Under the pieces are notes generated by a model. The model was not told the DNA's origin, did no database searches, and saw nothing but the letters and a program-made list of their open reading frames with translations. Below are positions 11,290 to 22,153 of a stretch of 64,000 nucleotides of DNA, piece after piece. Origin of the DNA: Cornus controversa (lineage: Eukaryota; Streptophyta; Magnoliopsida; Cornales; Cornaceae); NCBI GenBank assembly GCA_026545225.1, contig CM048845.1:51808033-51872032 (forward strand). Direction: 5' to 3'. The position numbers were made by a program, and so were the translations under genes. Every line of letters starts with the position of its first letter. The stretch's first letter is position 1.

Positions 11290-11900
11290 GAAAAATCATT
11301 TTTTAAAAATACTTTTATAATTCTAAAAATTCCCAAAATTTTATGTCAACTTCCTGTGAGCTTAAGGGGCTTGGGGTTTAAATTTCATATCAAATTTATT
11401 TACCATTGTCTTTAAATTAATTTTTAAAGTGTCTAAAAACTGGAGTTTTCAGCCTCTTTAATTTTAGAAAATAGTTAGAAATTTCCAAAAATTCCAAAAT
11501 TTTTACTGTAACTCTCTGGAGGCCAAATACACTTGAGTTTAAATTTTCAACTCAAAATAATTTTTCCTTATTATTCAATTGATTTTTAAAGGGTTCAAAA
11601 GTTGGGTTTTTCACTTTCTCTAATTTTAGAAAATACTTTTATAACTCCAAAAGTTCCCAAATTTTTACCGTAACTTTTTGGAGGTCAAATAAACTTGGTT
11701 GTAAATTTTCATCCTGAAATGAGTTTCTTGTGATGTTAAGTTAATTTTTAAAGTGTCTAAAAGTAGGATTTTCACCTTCTTTTATTTTTAGAAAGTATTT
11801 TGAAATTCTAGAAAATTCTAGAAAAATTTAGTTAACTTTATAGAATTAAAATGCACCTGGGTTTTAAATTTCATGTGAAGATGAGACTCCCTTATGATGT
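11290..11900. repeat. Degenerate tandem repeat of about 163 bp in the H LTR
   Basis: About four diverged units repeat the order 'TTTTAGAAAATA', 'CCAAAAATTCCCAAA', 'TACTGTAACT..CTGGAGG', 'CACTTGGGTTTAAATTTTCA', 'TTAATTTTTAAAGTGTCTAAAA'. The same array occurs at 17640-18150 in the second H LTR, so it predates the split of the two copies. Confidence 0.75.
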
Positions 11901-12328
11901 GTTGGTTGTAAACGTATGCTTCAAATTATGTTTTATTTTCGTTTTGCTAGAAAAATATATATTTTTATTCCCAAAAATTCCAGAAAATTTCAGAATGATT
12001 TTAATAGGGTTCTGAGAAGTAGAATAGGCCCAGAAACCTAGATAAAAGTTAGGTTTAGACTCCCTCGTAGAATTGAGTGCATTGGAGGTTGAGTTGGGAA
12101 ATTGCTTCTATAATGGATGCTTGGGTTATTTGGTTTACTTGAATATATTTTTCTTTAAGGATATAAATGCCCATCAAATACGTGATTATAGTTTACTTGT
12201 AAATGATTTGTCTTATGGAGATAATTTCATGTTGGATAATTTGAAATATTGGTTTGTGCAAATTTAAATCATAATGCACCTTGTTTATTTTATGTTTCAT
12301 ATTAGAATGCATCTATACGTTTTTAATT

Positions 12329-12620
12329 GGCATGTAAGGATTGCCCGGCGTGTCAGGATCGCCCATACCTAATAAGGTATCTATGCATTTTATTTTGGCA
12401 TGTAAGGATTGCCCGGCGTGTCAGGATCGCCCATACCTAATAAGGTATCTATGCATTTTATTTTGGCATGTAAGGATTGCCCGGCGTGTCAGGATCGCCC
12501 ATACCTAATAAGGTATTTATACATTTTTATTTGGCATGTAAGGATTGCCGGCGTATCAGGATCGCACATACCTAATAAGGTATCCATACATTATATTTGG
12601 CATATCATGATTGTATAGAT
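12329..12620. repeat. 68-bp minisatellite in the H LTR
   Basis: Units start at 12329, 12397, 12465 and 12533 with a partial fifth. Each contains GGCATGTAAGGATTGCC, CAGGATCGCCCATACC and TAATAAGGTAT. The short open frame through it (MPGVSGSPIPNKVS) is a by-product. The matching array in the other H LTR is at 18488-18780. Confidence 0.92.
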
Positions 12621-13273
12621 TGATAATATGCTTGCATATAATTCTTGATTTCTTTATCTTAAAGAAAGTGTTCATTTTAAATAATAAGGGTTGTTGGGAT
12701 AATGTATAAGATGAGTTTTACTTTGAAAACATGAACTGAATAAGGAATATTCTGAATGGTTGCACCTATATTTATCTCTTGTGTTCCTCACATTGAGGGT
12801 ATGTGTATTGGTTCTCTGATTGGGATGTAGTAGATAGAACTTGCTCGTGGGTTTAACCCACTTTGTTGATATTTCAGGTTTCAGACAGGTTCCACCGCGA
12901 GGATAGAGTTTTAGAGTTTGGTTGTAGCAGACGTCTCATCTCATCAGTTACAGGGTAGGAACTTGTCTTCTTCGAGAGTCATACTATGACCTTTTGAGAC
13001 TTTGATTGTTGGTACTAATTTTAGAATTAAAAACTTTGGTTCATTCTGGTTAAGGGGTCCTTGGGTTACAGGACTTCCAAATTGTATTACCGGACATATA
13101 CTTGTTTAGTTAACAATTATTTTAATTCAGATGAACTTTCTTTTATGCTTTTAGAAAATTGTTCTTTATATCTTTTGTGTTCTATGCTTGTTGCTACCAG
13201 TTGTATGTATCTTCCAGGTTTTGTGTATGAGACTGGCCACCTCATGCGCGAAATTTTCTGGGGGGGTATTTCA

Positions 13274-14234
13274 CACACTGACAATAAAATCAACCTGCCC
13301 AGTCAATTAATTGATCAAACAAATTTTGGCACACCTAGTGGAACAAGAGAGTGCTAAGAGGATTGCAATATGCCACCAACTGGAATCCCTACTACCAATA
13401 CAGTGGGCCCATCAATAGCGTTAGAGGCCATACAAGCCGTGAATGTTCGCTTCAGCAGGATCGAAACCAAAAGGAACCAAATGGCTGAGGGTTTTGCTCG
13501 TAACAATGCACATTTAAGCAGGATCCTAGTTTCAATATCCCACTTATAAGCCACTGAAAGTAGGCTTATAAACCAAGGTAATTCCAGTGTGCAAGAATTG
13601 GCTCTTCAGCTAATATTCCAACATTCTAATCAGCCACCTATGATTCTGCCACTAGTGATTGTACAACAAAATTTGTTGGCAATTTTAGCTCAGCTAAATC
13701 AACCATTAGTGGTAAATTAGCCACTAGAGGTAGATTAGCCACAAGGTTGATGTAAATATAATCATTAATCTCCAACACTTAAGGGAGCTAGCTGAGAATA
13801 ATCAGCCACCAAGGTGGCATGACCATGATCAACCAATTCCACCACCTGTCCCAATTCTGCAACCTACGATATTCGGGAGATAGAAGATGGCCAAGCAGTC
13901 ATATGGTTGGTCTGACTATAATCAGTCTTCAGTGGTAGATTAGCCATATGTTTGGTTTAATTATTATTAGCCACCAGCGGCTAATCAGCCGCCAGTGGTA
14001 AAAGAGAAAAGAAGAATTAATTAGCCAACCCAGGACAGAGGCTAGTTAATTGGCTGATTCAGATAATCGAAAAAGTTATTTTCTTCCAATTTAGGAAGGA
14101 GACCCAAGTAAGAGTTTTGATCAAGAAAGCATGGTCGATCAGCCATGTATTTGCCTAGAAAATAAAAATCTTCGTCCTTCACATAAACCTCCAGACCTTG
14201 GGGCAAACAAAATTGGTTAGAGACAAAGGCAACC
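13274..14234 (+). pseudogene. Element F: second LTR-end/primer-site copy and gag remnant
   Basis: Right after the H LTR, the F LTR end and primer-site region appears again (GATCAAACA, then TTTTGGCACACCTAGTGGAA). A Gag-like start follows at about 13371 (MPPTGIPTTNTVGPS, then EAIQAVNVRFSRIE). The frame breaks after about 60 codons and decays into Gln/Pro-rich text with several stops at 13550-14040. No protease or reverse transcriptase follows. The assignment to the F family rests on the shared leader and the comparable MPPK start at about 36770 on the minus strand. Confidence 0.5.
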
Positions 14235-14988
14235 TCATTGAAGAAAATGAATCGTCCAATAAATGCAAATTTTTATGTGGCCGATTCCAAACTGCCTGTT
14301 GAAAATTGTAAGAATGGAATTGTAAAGATTGAGTCCAATTTTGACTGCATCATTTTTGTCATAAATGATGTTATGTATGTTTTGAATGTAAATAATATGT
14401 TTGAGAACTTGTTTAGATGTTCTGAAATATTTTGGAAGTGTTTGACAAAATTTGAGAATTTTGGATTGGCGAGACTTGGGACGTAGGCCAGTAGGCCCGG
14501 GAATCCATAAACTTTCCAAAAAATATTTATTTTTGGTTTTAGACTAAATGGAATATTTTAAGAGATATGGAAGTGATTTCAGATCCGTAACCACTTTTGA
14601 AATCAAAAATAGAGTTTGAGAGCGACGTTAAGTGACTTAAGGGTAAAATGGTCATTTTGCACTTGGTGTACTGTAAATACACATATATGTAAATTGTTGG
14701 ATAGAATTAGAGGGAGAAAAAATCAGCCTTTGTTGCTCTCTTTAAGCCTTTCATCTTCTTCATCTTCTCCAAATTGTGATTTTGAACCCACCAACTCGAA
14801 GAGGGAAGAGAGAGTGTTGATCTCCTTTCTTCCCTATTTGAGTTGGTTGGTTCAAAATCATGATTTGAATATTTTTAGAATTCGAGTGTGGTTGAATTTT
14901 GGATTCGGGCCTTATTGAAGAAGGAAATATTACTTTTCTTCTCCCGATCTATAATCCTATAGATTTGGAGGAGTTTGAAGTTTGGTGA
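14235..14988 (+). mobile_element. Tekay-like LTR copy 3, truncated
   Basis: It shares with the two other Tekay-like LTRs the blocks 'GTGATTTCAGATCCG', 'AATCAAAAATAGAGT', 'GACGTTAAGTGACTTAAGGG' and 'AAAATGGTCATTTTGCAC'. It breaks off at the TRIM at 14989, and Copia rather than Tekay sequence lies beyond the TRIM. The left limit is approximate. Confidence 0.5.
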
Positions 14989-15558
14989 TGTAACGGCCCG
15001 TTTCACCTGATGGTATGATATTATCCGCTTTGAGCCTATGCCCGCAAGGTTTTGCTCTTGGATTTTATCCCAAAAGGCCTTATACAATTTGGAAAGAACA
15101 CATTACATATAAGCACATCCCCTTCTCCACACCCAGGCGATATGGGATTGAGCACCTTGTAACCTACCAGTGTGGCAGCTCACCAAGTGTCTCTTCTTGC
15201 ACCCGCCCATATCACACCCGCTCATAAGGGTCATTACAATCCACCCCCCTAGGAAGCCCAACGTCCTCATCGGCACACTTCTGACTGGGCTCTGACTCTA
15301 ATACCATCTGTAACGGCCGACTCCACCACATGGTATGATATTGTCTGCTTTGGGCCTAAGCCCGCACGGTTTTGCTCTTAGGTTTTACCCCAAAAGGCCT
15401 CATACCATTTGGAGAGAACACATTACATATAAACACATCTCCTTCCCCACACTCAGGCGGTGTAGGATTGAGCACCCTGTAGCCTACCAGTGTGGTAGCT
15501 CATCCAGTATCTCTTCTAGCACCTGCCGACATCACACCCGCCCACAATGGTCACTACA
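14989..15558 (-). mobile_element. TRIM retroelement, complete, minus strand
   Basis: Both LTRs are 250 bases: 14989-15238 and 15309-15558, each reading TGTAACGGCC... on the plus strand and ending in ATTACA/ACTACA. The 70-base internal part has the reversed purine tract (ATCCACCCCCCTAGG) and a reversed primer site (TAATACCATC), both slightly diverged. This subfamily has TGTAACGG ends instead of TGTAATACC. It abuts a plus-strand partial LTR at 15559. Confidence 0.85.
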
Positions 15559-15724
15559 TGCTCAATCCCACATCGCCTGGGTGTGGAGAAGGGGATGTGC
15601 TTATATGTAGTGTGTTCTCTCCAAATGGTATGAGGCCTTTTAAGGTAAAACCCAAGAGCAAAATCGTACAGGCTTAGGTCCAAAGCGGACAATATCATAC
15701 CATGTGGTGGAGCGAACCGTTACA
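15559..15724 (+). mobile_element. TRIM LTR fragment, plus strand
   Basis: A 166-base LTR 3' part (TGCTCAATCCCACATCGCC to GAACCGTTACA) missing about the first 85 bases. It lies head-to-head with the minus-strand TRIM LTR just before it. The sequence right of it is Copia-like and the sequence left of the TRIM pair is Tekay-like, so the pair sits on a junction between unrelated repeats. Confidence 0.8.
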
Positions 15725-15868
15725 CTTTTCGGTTCTTTTGCAACTTCTTTGTATGTTTTTGCAACCACAGTTGGTTACATCACCAAATTGCTTTCGCGAG
15801 CCGCATTCAAGATTTTGTCTCTAAACTCAAATTGCCGTCAAATGACTCACCTTGAGTTTGCGGGCGGT
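15725..15868 (+). pseudogene. Copia pol C-terminal fragment (RNase H end)
   Basis: A short frame reads SRAAFKILSLN..RQMTHLEFAGG, which resembles the last residues of plant Ty1/Copia polyproteins, just before a purine-rich GAGTTTGCGGGCGG and the LTR. The rest of the element is absent; the TRIM junction cuts it at 15724. Confidence 0.6.
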
Positions 15869-16081
15869 TGTTATATTATATATTTCCTATTGTAGATTTT
15901 ATATCTTTTCCTAATAGGTTTCTTACACATTCTCTTAAATCATCTAGGATTAAGATTTATTATCTCCTAAATTTACTTATCCTTTAAGATTATGTGCCTA
16001 TAAATATACTTTTATGTATTGTTCATTAATATCAAATAAATATCAAATCAATCAAATAAAATTCTTTCTTTATTTCTAACA
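15869..16081 (+). mobile_element. Short Copia LTR (3' LTR)
   Basis: The LTR runs TGTTATATTATATATTTCC...TTTCTAACA, 213 bases, directly after the Copia pol end and its purine tract. It contains CCTATAAATATACTTTT, a TATA-box-like promoter block. Short LTRs of this size are usual in several Copia lineages. Bases 16082-16319 that follow show no gene. Confidence 0.7.
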
Positions 16082-17639
16082 ACTTTGAAGTCTTATTAAC
16101 CTGGTAGTACTTTCATACCTCCTAAACAGAAAATTGAAGTTTGAAGTCCTTGTAAGAGTAAAGTGTATGCATGAGTTTCAAACCGCATTCATGAATATCA
16201 AGGTGAAAATTCCACGGCTTTAATTTTTTTCTTATTGATAAAAGCCACTTTGAAGGTTCAAATCCACGTATAGACAATAAAGACCACTTTCAATTTGATT
16301 TTTCAATCTTAACTGCGACTGTAATACCTCGGAAATTTGGACGGCAATTATTTTAAAGAGATTTGAATTGCTTTATATTATTATTATTATTATTTTATTT
16401 TTATTATTATTAATTCATGTGAAATGCATTGTCTCTATATTTTATTGTTTTATGTGAGTTGATTTTCCTTTATATGCATTTTATCATTTCATATGAATTG
16501 ATAAGTTTGAATGTTATCATTTTATGTGGATTGTTATATTTTATAGATTCCAATCATTTCATGTAAACTTCTCTGCTTATTTATTTTTATCATTTTATGT
16601 GAATTGTTATTATTATGTGTTGTTTTATTTAAATCTTTTAAATGCTTTGGTTTGGGCTAGGGAGGAATTTGGGCTGGAATGATTGGGCTAAGATTATGTT
16701 TAAAATGTTGGGCCAAGGTTATAATTATATTATTATTGCTTGTATTATTATTATTTTGATTTTATTTAGTTTTAGAAAAATCAATAATAGAATAATAATT
16801 AAGACAAAAAGGAAAAAGAAGAAATTAGGGTTTTTGCCGTTGCTTTACGCACAGAACTGAGGGAGTAAACGAAAGAGAGAAGGGAGTGACGATCGGGTGA
16901 ACAAGTTGATTCGTCAAAGAGGCAAGTTTGATTCTTCTCTTCCCCTTTGAATCCGTATGCATAGTCTAGGTTTAAGAATTTGGTTTATATTAAAAATCTG
17001 TTTATAATTGTATTTTGTTTTGCTGCTTCTTATGGATAAATTTCGTGAAAATTTATTATGCTAAATGGTATATATGAGTATAGATATATATATGTAAGAA
17101 TATATGCATATATATTTCATGTATGTGTAAAGTGTATAGGAATCTGTTTATGCATCAATTTAGGATGAGAAAAGATGTTAATTCGTAAGCATTCTCTGTT
17201 GTGATTGTCTACAAAACAACCCTTGATCTTTAATAAAATAGATCGTGAGAAATTTGAGTTGAAATTTTTAAATTTTGCGAATAACCCTAGAACTTGTGAA
17301 TTAGGGGTTTTTGATTCGGACAATTTTTGATGGGGCTTTCTGTACCAATGGGTAGAGGGGATCAAGAGGAGAAGAACGGTACAAAAATCAGGCCGAACGG
17401 AGGTCGGACGAAGCCGGAATCAGCACCGGAAAATCCCCCAGCGCGCTGGGGAAGACTGCCCAGCCGGCGCGTGTTCCCCACGCGCGCCGCCGGTGCGTGG
17501 CCGGTGACTGGAAAAATGTTTTTGGGCCCCACTCGCGGGGGCCCACCTCTGGGTCCAATATGGGCCCATTCCGAATAGTTTTGATATTTCTTTTGTTTTT
17601 TTGAAATTTTTGAAAAAATTTAAAAATTGGGAAAATCAT

Positions 17640-18150
17640 TTTTTAAAAATACTTTTATAACTCTAAAAATTCCAAAAATTTTATGTCAACTTCCTGGAAG
17701 CTTGGGATTTAAATTTCATATCCAAATGATTTACCATTCTCTTTAAATTAATTTTTAAAGTGTCTAAAAACTATTTTTTTTAGCTTCTTTAATTTTAGAA
17801 AATATTTTTACAACTCCAAAAATTCCCAAATTTTTACTGTAACTCTCTGGAGGTTAAATACACTTGGGTTTAAAGTTTCAACTCAAAATAATCTTTCCTT
17901 GTTGTTCAATTGATTTTTAAAGTATCCAAAAGTTGGGTTTTTCATTTTCTGTAATTTTAGAAAATACTTTTGTAATTCCAAAAATTCCCAAATTTTTGTG
18001 GTAACTTTCTGGAGGTTAAATAAACTTGGGTTTAAATTTTCATCTTGAAAGGAGCTTCCCTTAGTGTTCAATGAATTTTTAAAGTGTCTAAAAGTTGGGT
18101 TTTTACCTTCTTTTGTTTGTTGAAAATATTTCAAAAATTCTAAAAAATTC
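17640..18150. repeat. Degenerate tandem repeat of about 163 bp in the second H LTR
   Basis: The same unit order as at 11290-11900, about three readable units, each with 'TTAATTTTTAAAGTGTC' or a variant and 'AAAAATTCCCAAATTTTT'. Confidence 0.7.
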
Positions 18151-18487
18151 CAGAATGATTTAATAGGGTTCTGAGAAGTGGAATAGGCCCAGAAACCTAG
18201 ATAAAAGTTAGGTTTAGACTCCCTCGTAGAATTGAGTGCATTGGAGGTTGAGTTGGGAAATTACTTCTATAATGGATGCTTGAGTTATTTGGTGTATTTG
18301 AATATACTTTTCTTTAAAGATATAAATGCCCATCAAATACGTGATTATAGTTTACTTGTAAACGATTTGTCTTATGGTAATAATTTCATGTTGGTTAAAT
18401 TGAAATAATGGTTTGTGCAAATTTAAATCATAATGCACCTTGTTTATTTTATGTTTCATATTGGAATGCATCTATACGTTTTTAATT

Positions 18488-18780
18488 GGCATGTAAGGAT
18501 TGCCCGGCGTGTCAGGATCGCCCATACCTAATAAGGTATCTATGCATTTTATTTTGGCATGTAAGGATTGCCCGGCGTGTCAGGATCGCCCATACCTAAT
18601 AAGGTATCTATGCATTTTATTTTGGCATGTAAGGATTGCCCGGCGTGTCAGGATCGCCCATACCTAATAAGGTATCTATACATTTTATTTGGCATGTCAG
18701 GATTGCCCAGCGTGTCAGGATCACCCATACCTAATCAGGTATCTTTACATTATATTTGTTTTGTCATGATTGTCGAGATT
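18488..18780. repeat. 68-bp minisatellite in the second H LTR
   Basis: Units start at 18488, 18556, 18624 and 18691 with a decayed partial fifth. They match the array at 12329 and have the same number of units. Confidence 0.92.
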
Positions 18781-19471
18781 TAATAAAATGCATGCATATG
18801 TTTCTTTACTTTGAACTTAAAGAAGGTGTTCATTGTTGAATGATAAGGGTTCGTTGGGATAACGTATAAGATGATTTTGATTTCTGAAAATATGAACTAG
18901 GTAGGGAATGACCAGTATGTATATACCTATACCTATTTAGGTATCAAAGGATAAAACGGTGACATGTTAGGATTGCTTAAACTTGATAGCATTGTATGTT
19001 ATGTTTATTTCTGCTGAACGTAAGGAATGTGTTCACGTTTGCATAATAAGGGTTTGGGTGGAATATTATAAATGTTGACTGTTGTTTTGGAAACATGAAA
19101 CTGGATAAAAGAATAACTTGTATGTTAAATCTATGAACTTATTTTGTGTCCCTTATATTGAGGGTATGTATATTGGTTCTCTGATTGGGATGTAGTAGAT
19201 AGAACTTGCTCGTGGGTTTAACCCACTTTGTTGATATTTCAGGTTTCAGACAGGTTCCATCGCGAGGATAGAGTTTTAGGGTTTGGTTGTAGCAGACGTC
19301 TCATCTCATCAGTTACAGGATAGGAACTTGTCTTCTTCAAGAGTCATACTATGAACTTTTGAGACTTTGATTGTTGGTATTAATTTTAGAATTTAAAAAC
19401 TTTTGTTCATTCTGGTTAAGGGGTCCTTGGGTTACAGGACTTCCAAATTGTATTACCGGACATATACTTGT

Positions 19472-20108
19472 TGACGCCGGACAGAATAGTGATTATTCTG
19501 TAGGCTAAGGGCAACAGAAAATAAACAGAAAGAAAGCACGAGAATTGCCCAAAAACTCAGAGAAAAGTCTCTGGTATTCAATATTATTATTCAAAATCAA
19601 GAGTACCTTCGAATGAACCCACAAGCCGGGTTATATAGCTGAACTTCGTCAACTTTACCAAAAATAGCAAAAACCTAATATTCTTGTCAAAATAAAATAC
19701 GAAATAAAAGAAGAAAGTTGCCAGAATTCTGGCCCAAATCAAGCCCAGAATCTCTTCCTAATCAACAAAATAAATATTACCAAAAAAGGAAAGAAATAAC
19801 TAAAATTAGGGATTCGGAGGGGAAAACAGTGGATTTTGACCTTGAAAACAGACACACCCAGCTTTAGCTAGGTGCCCACGACGTGCGCGCCGAACCAAGC
19901 TTTCCGAATTGTGGTCATAAAGGCGATTCTGACACTTGTAGCCAAAGTTATGGCCAAAATAGTAAAGCGCGTCCAAAAATACCCTAATTAGTGACAAGGT
20001 CACGATTTCCTGCCATCTTTACGCTGATCTGCCAACTCAAGATATTTCAGTGCCATCAACGTGTCGTCTGACAGCTCAGCATCATCTGACTCGGATGCTC
20101 CTGCATCA
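19472..20108 (-). mobile_element. Solo LTR of the CRM-like chromovirus, perfect duplication
   Basis: The 637-base LTR (TGACGCCGG...CTGCATCA on the plus strand) is flanked by CTTGT on both sides (19467-19471 and 20109-20113). The other H LTR preserves the empty site ATACTTGTTTAGTTA at about 13095. It equals in length the two LTRs of the element at 54902-60497. It includes the bases that, in the complete element, encode the last residues of the polyprotein. Confidence 0.95.
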
Positions 20109-20280
20109 CTTGTTTAGTTAGCGGTTATTTTAATTCAGAGGAACTTTCTTTTCTGCTTTTAGAAAATTGTTCATTATATCTTTGGTATTCTATGCTTGTT
20201 GCTACCAGTTGTATGTATCTTCGAGGTTTTGTGTATGAGACTGGCCACCTCATGCGCGAAATTTTCTGGGGGGTATTTCA

Positions 20281-20750
20281 TTTGGTGTCAGAGCATTCCA
20301 GGTTCAAGTATCCTCGGGTCTGTAGGGTCCGTCGTAGGGTATCTTCCGCGTTACGTATTTTGATAAATAGAATCTAAGTATAGGATTCATTGTACTCTAT
20401 ACATCTTAGTCTACTATTGGGGTCTTATGTAGATGTCACCCCGTAGGAGGAGGAAGATGAACCACAACTAAAGTCAGGATAATGTTCAGGATGGAAAGGT
20501 TGAACTTCTTCTCGATTTGGTAGCCATGATAGTTTAGGTTGTAGTTACAGGAGTGGCGACTGCTCTTTAGAATCAGCAGCCACCACAACAGCCATTGCAA
20601 ATGGCGCATGTTCCATTACTAGTGGAACAGCCTAACAATTGGGAATGATTCAAAACTATTTCAGCGACACAACTTGAATGATCAAATTTAGTGAATCGAT
20701 CACAAGTAGTTGATGTGATGGGATGAGATTGATGCATGAAGTGGGTAAAA
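20281..20750 (+). pseudogene. Element H: primer site, leader and gag start remnant
   Basis: TGGTGTCAGAGC at about 20283 is a variant of the initiator-Met primer site. After a leader, MSPRRRRK at about 20435 and a Gln/Pro-rich run (QQPPQQPL) resemble the N-terminus of Tekay/Del-type Gag. Several in-frame stops follow, and recognisable sequence ends near 20750 at an A-run. Nothing downstream looks like pol. Confidence 0.55.
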
Positions 20751-21031
20751 AAAAAAAAAAAGTGAATTAAACCATTAAAAATCAACATAAAATGCTAGAA
20801 TACTCCTAAACACAAGGATTAATGTATGCAACTGTTATGGGCTTATTTGGTGCAGAGAATAATTTTCTATTTTTAGAGAACTCAAAATTAGAAAACTTCA
20901 TATAAACTTGTTTAGTTGTCAGTTTTGTGAACACTAATTAAAATATATATATACTTATTTTTTTACAAAACTGTTTCACCATTTTATGAAAATAGTTTTG
21001 CATTTTCGGAGTGATCAACTAAACAGACTTT
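20751..21031. other. AT-rich spacer, no gene seen
   Basis: It lies between the H remnant and the DC1 pseudogene 3' end. No coding frame or element end is recognised. Confidence 0.55.
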
Positions 21032-22153
21032 CTATTTTTCAACTTTCACTTCTAAAATTAAGTGCGAGTGTACCTCAGTGATGACGCAATGACAATCAAC
21101 ATGAGCAACAAAGTGGCATTCTGCACAGTAATAAGTTTGGGTGATGCAAATATCTTCTCTCCTTACAGGCATCACAGATGAACTCCGCGTCATCATCTTC
21201 ATCTGGACGATCTTTGACAGGGGAATTAGTTAGGGTGAGGGCATGTAAATAGTATTCAATTTTGATGGTCTTTGGTAATGTTGGATTACAACGGAAGTGG
21301 AGATTGTAATCGCAGTCAACACACCGTAAAAATTCAGTGGAGTTCTCTCCACACTGATCACACGAAAGATAATTATGTCTGACCCTCTTAAAGAAAGCAA
21401 GAAAGTGGTGGTGAAGTTCAGACCATATAGTGGGCATGAAGGAAGCACATGTCGCGTGCATAGAGAAACGACAGTACTCGGCTACACTTAAGCAGTGGTA
21501 GGTGCAGCCATAAAGTTGTCCGGCCCGGCAAGCCCCACACAGATATGTGTCACCTGGTGGTCGAGGTCGAATAGAGAGAGGCTTTTCTGGGTGGAAGGGG
21601 TGTGTGATCTCTAATGCCAATTCAAAGCATGGTTTGTGCAGCAAAGTTTTGCATTCAAGGCAAACATAGATTGGGTCATCCTCAAAAGGTAGATTGCAAG
21701 CGGAGCAGGAGCGGTAAAACTTCTTGCCATCCGTATGACAGAGAATCAAGGGATGGGTTTGGCCGAGGTGTTTGATATTATGGTGCTCATAACCCCCTTC
21801 GTGGCATTTGTTGGGTGTCAGCGGAGTGCAATTTATGTCAAGTTTAAAGTCGCAGACAGAACAACAGTAGAAGAAGCCTGGTTGCATGAATCCACAGGCA
21901 TCACACTCCCACTCTAATTCATCGGGGCGGAGATCCTTTTAAAGTGGAGGGTGAGAGGATGTTGGCGGTGAAGGGGGTGTTTGATCTCTCGCGCCAATTC
22001 GCCACCCAATTTGTCTATGTTAAGCGGGGTGTTCTCCAGAGTTGGGATCTGTTTCCAGCACTGAAAACAGTAAGCCTCTAAAACACTGTCAATATTCTCA
22101 AGAAAGATCAAAGGGTGTTCGTGTATGAATTGTGGAATCTGTATGTCTGACAT
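21032..22153 (-). pseudogene. DC1-domain (C1-like) cysteine/histidine-rich protein, frameshifted
   Basis: The minus strand encodes a chain of plant DC1 zinc-binding repeats. ATG is at 22151-22153 (MSDIQIPQF). Readable repeats have the pattern HPL..C..C...YxC..CxF.LxxxC: CDACGFMQPGFFYCC, CSACNLPFEDDPIYVCLEC, CGACRAGQLYGCTYHC, CDQCGENSTEFLRCVDCDYN, and CDACKER near the end. Two single-base differences break it. Near 21940 the frame shifts between HPLTLHFK and the DELEWECDACG repeat. Near 21150 it shifts again inside the last repeat, whose continuing frame runs to a TAG at 21032-21034. DC1 proteins are a large plant family linked to stress and defence signalling, mostly of unknown biochemistry. 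Sequencing error could mimic two indels, so decay is likely but unproven. Confidence 0.85.

Larger units (their letters stand above)
9802..13273 (+). mobile_element. Long solo LTR of Gypsy element H
   Basis: The LTR runs TGTAATACCCC...GGGGGGTATTTCA, about 3.47 kb, and is collinear with 16320-20280. Flanks are TACAC on the left and CACAC on the right, a near match for a 5-bp duplication. No internal retrotransposon sequence is attached, so this is a solo LTR left by recombination. Inside are a TTTGGGCTAGGGAGGAATTTGG block at 10091, four diverged tandem repeats of about 163 bases, and a 68-bp minisatellite. The matching LTR downstream is followed by a Met-type primer site and a PRRRRRK-type Gag start, so H is probably a Tekay/Del-like chromovirus with unusually long LTRs. 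Confidence 0.75.
16320..20280 (+). mobile_element. 5' LTR of Gypsy element H, carrying a CRM solo LTR
   Basis: It is collinear with the solo LTR at 9802-13273 (TGTAATACCTC...GGGGGGTATTTCA). A primer site (TTTGGTGTCAGAGC) follows immediately, so this is a true 5' LTR. Without the inserted CRM LTR and its duplication it is about 3.32 kb. A GC-rich stretch at 17380-17550 (AGCCGGCGCGTGTTCC and ACTCGCGGGGGCCCACC) contrasts with the AT-rich rest and has a counterpart at 11130-11210. Confidence 0.75.

Noticed and set aside
12409..12618. Open frames MPGVSGSPIPNKVS.. in both H LTRs as a conserved gene
   Set aside because: They are read through a 68-bp minisatellite; the conservation is that of the LTR, and the frames break outside the array.
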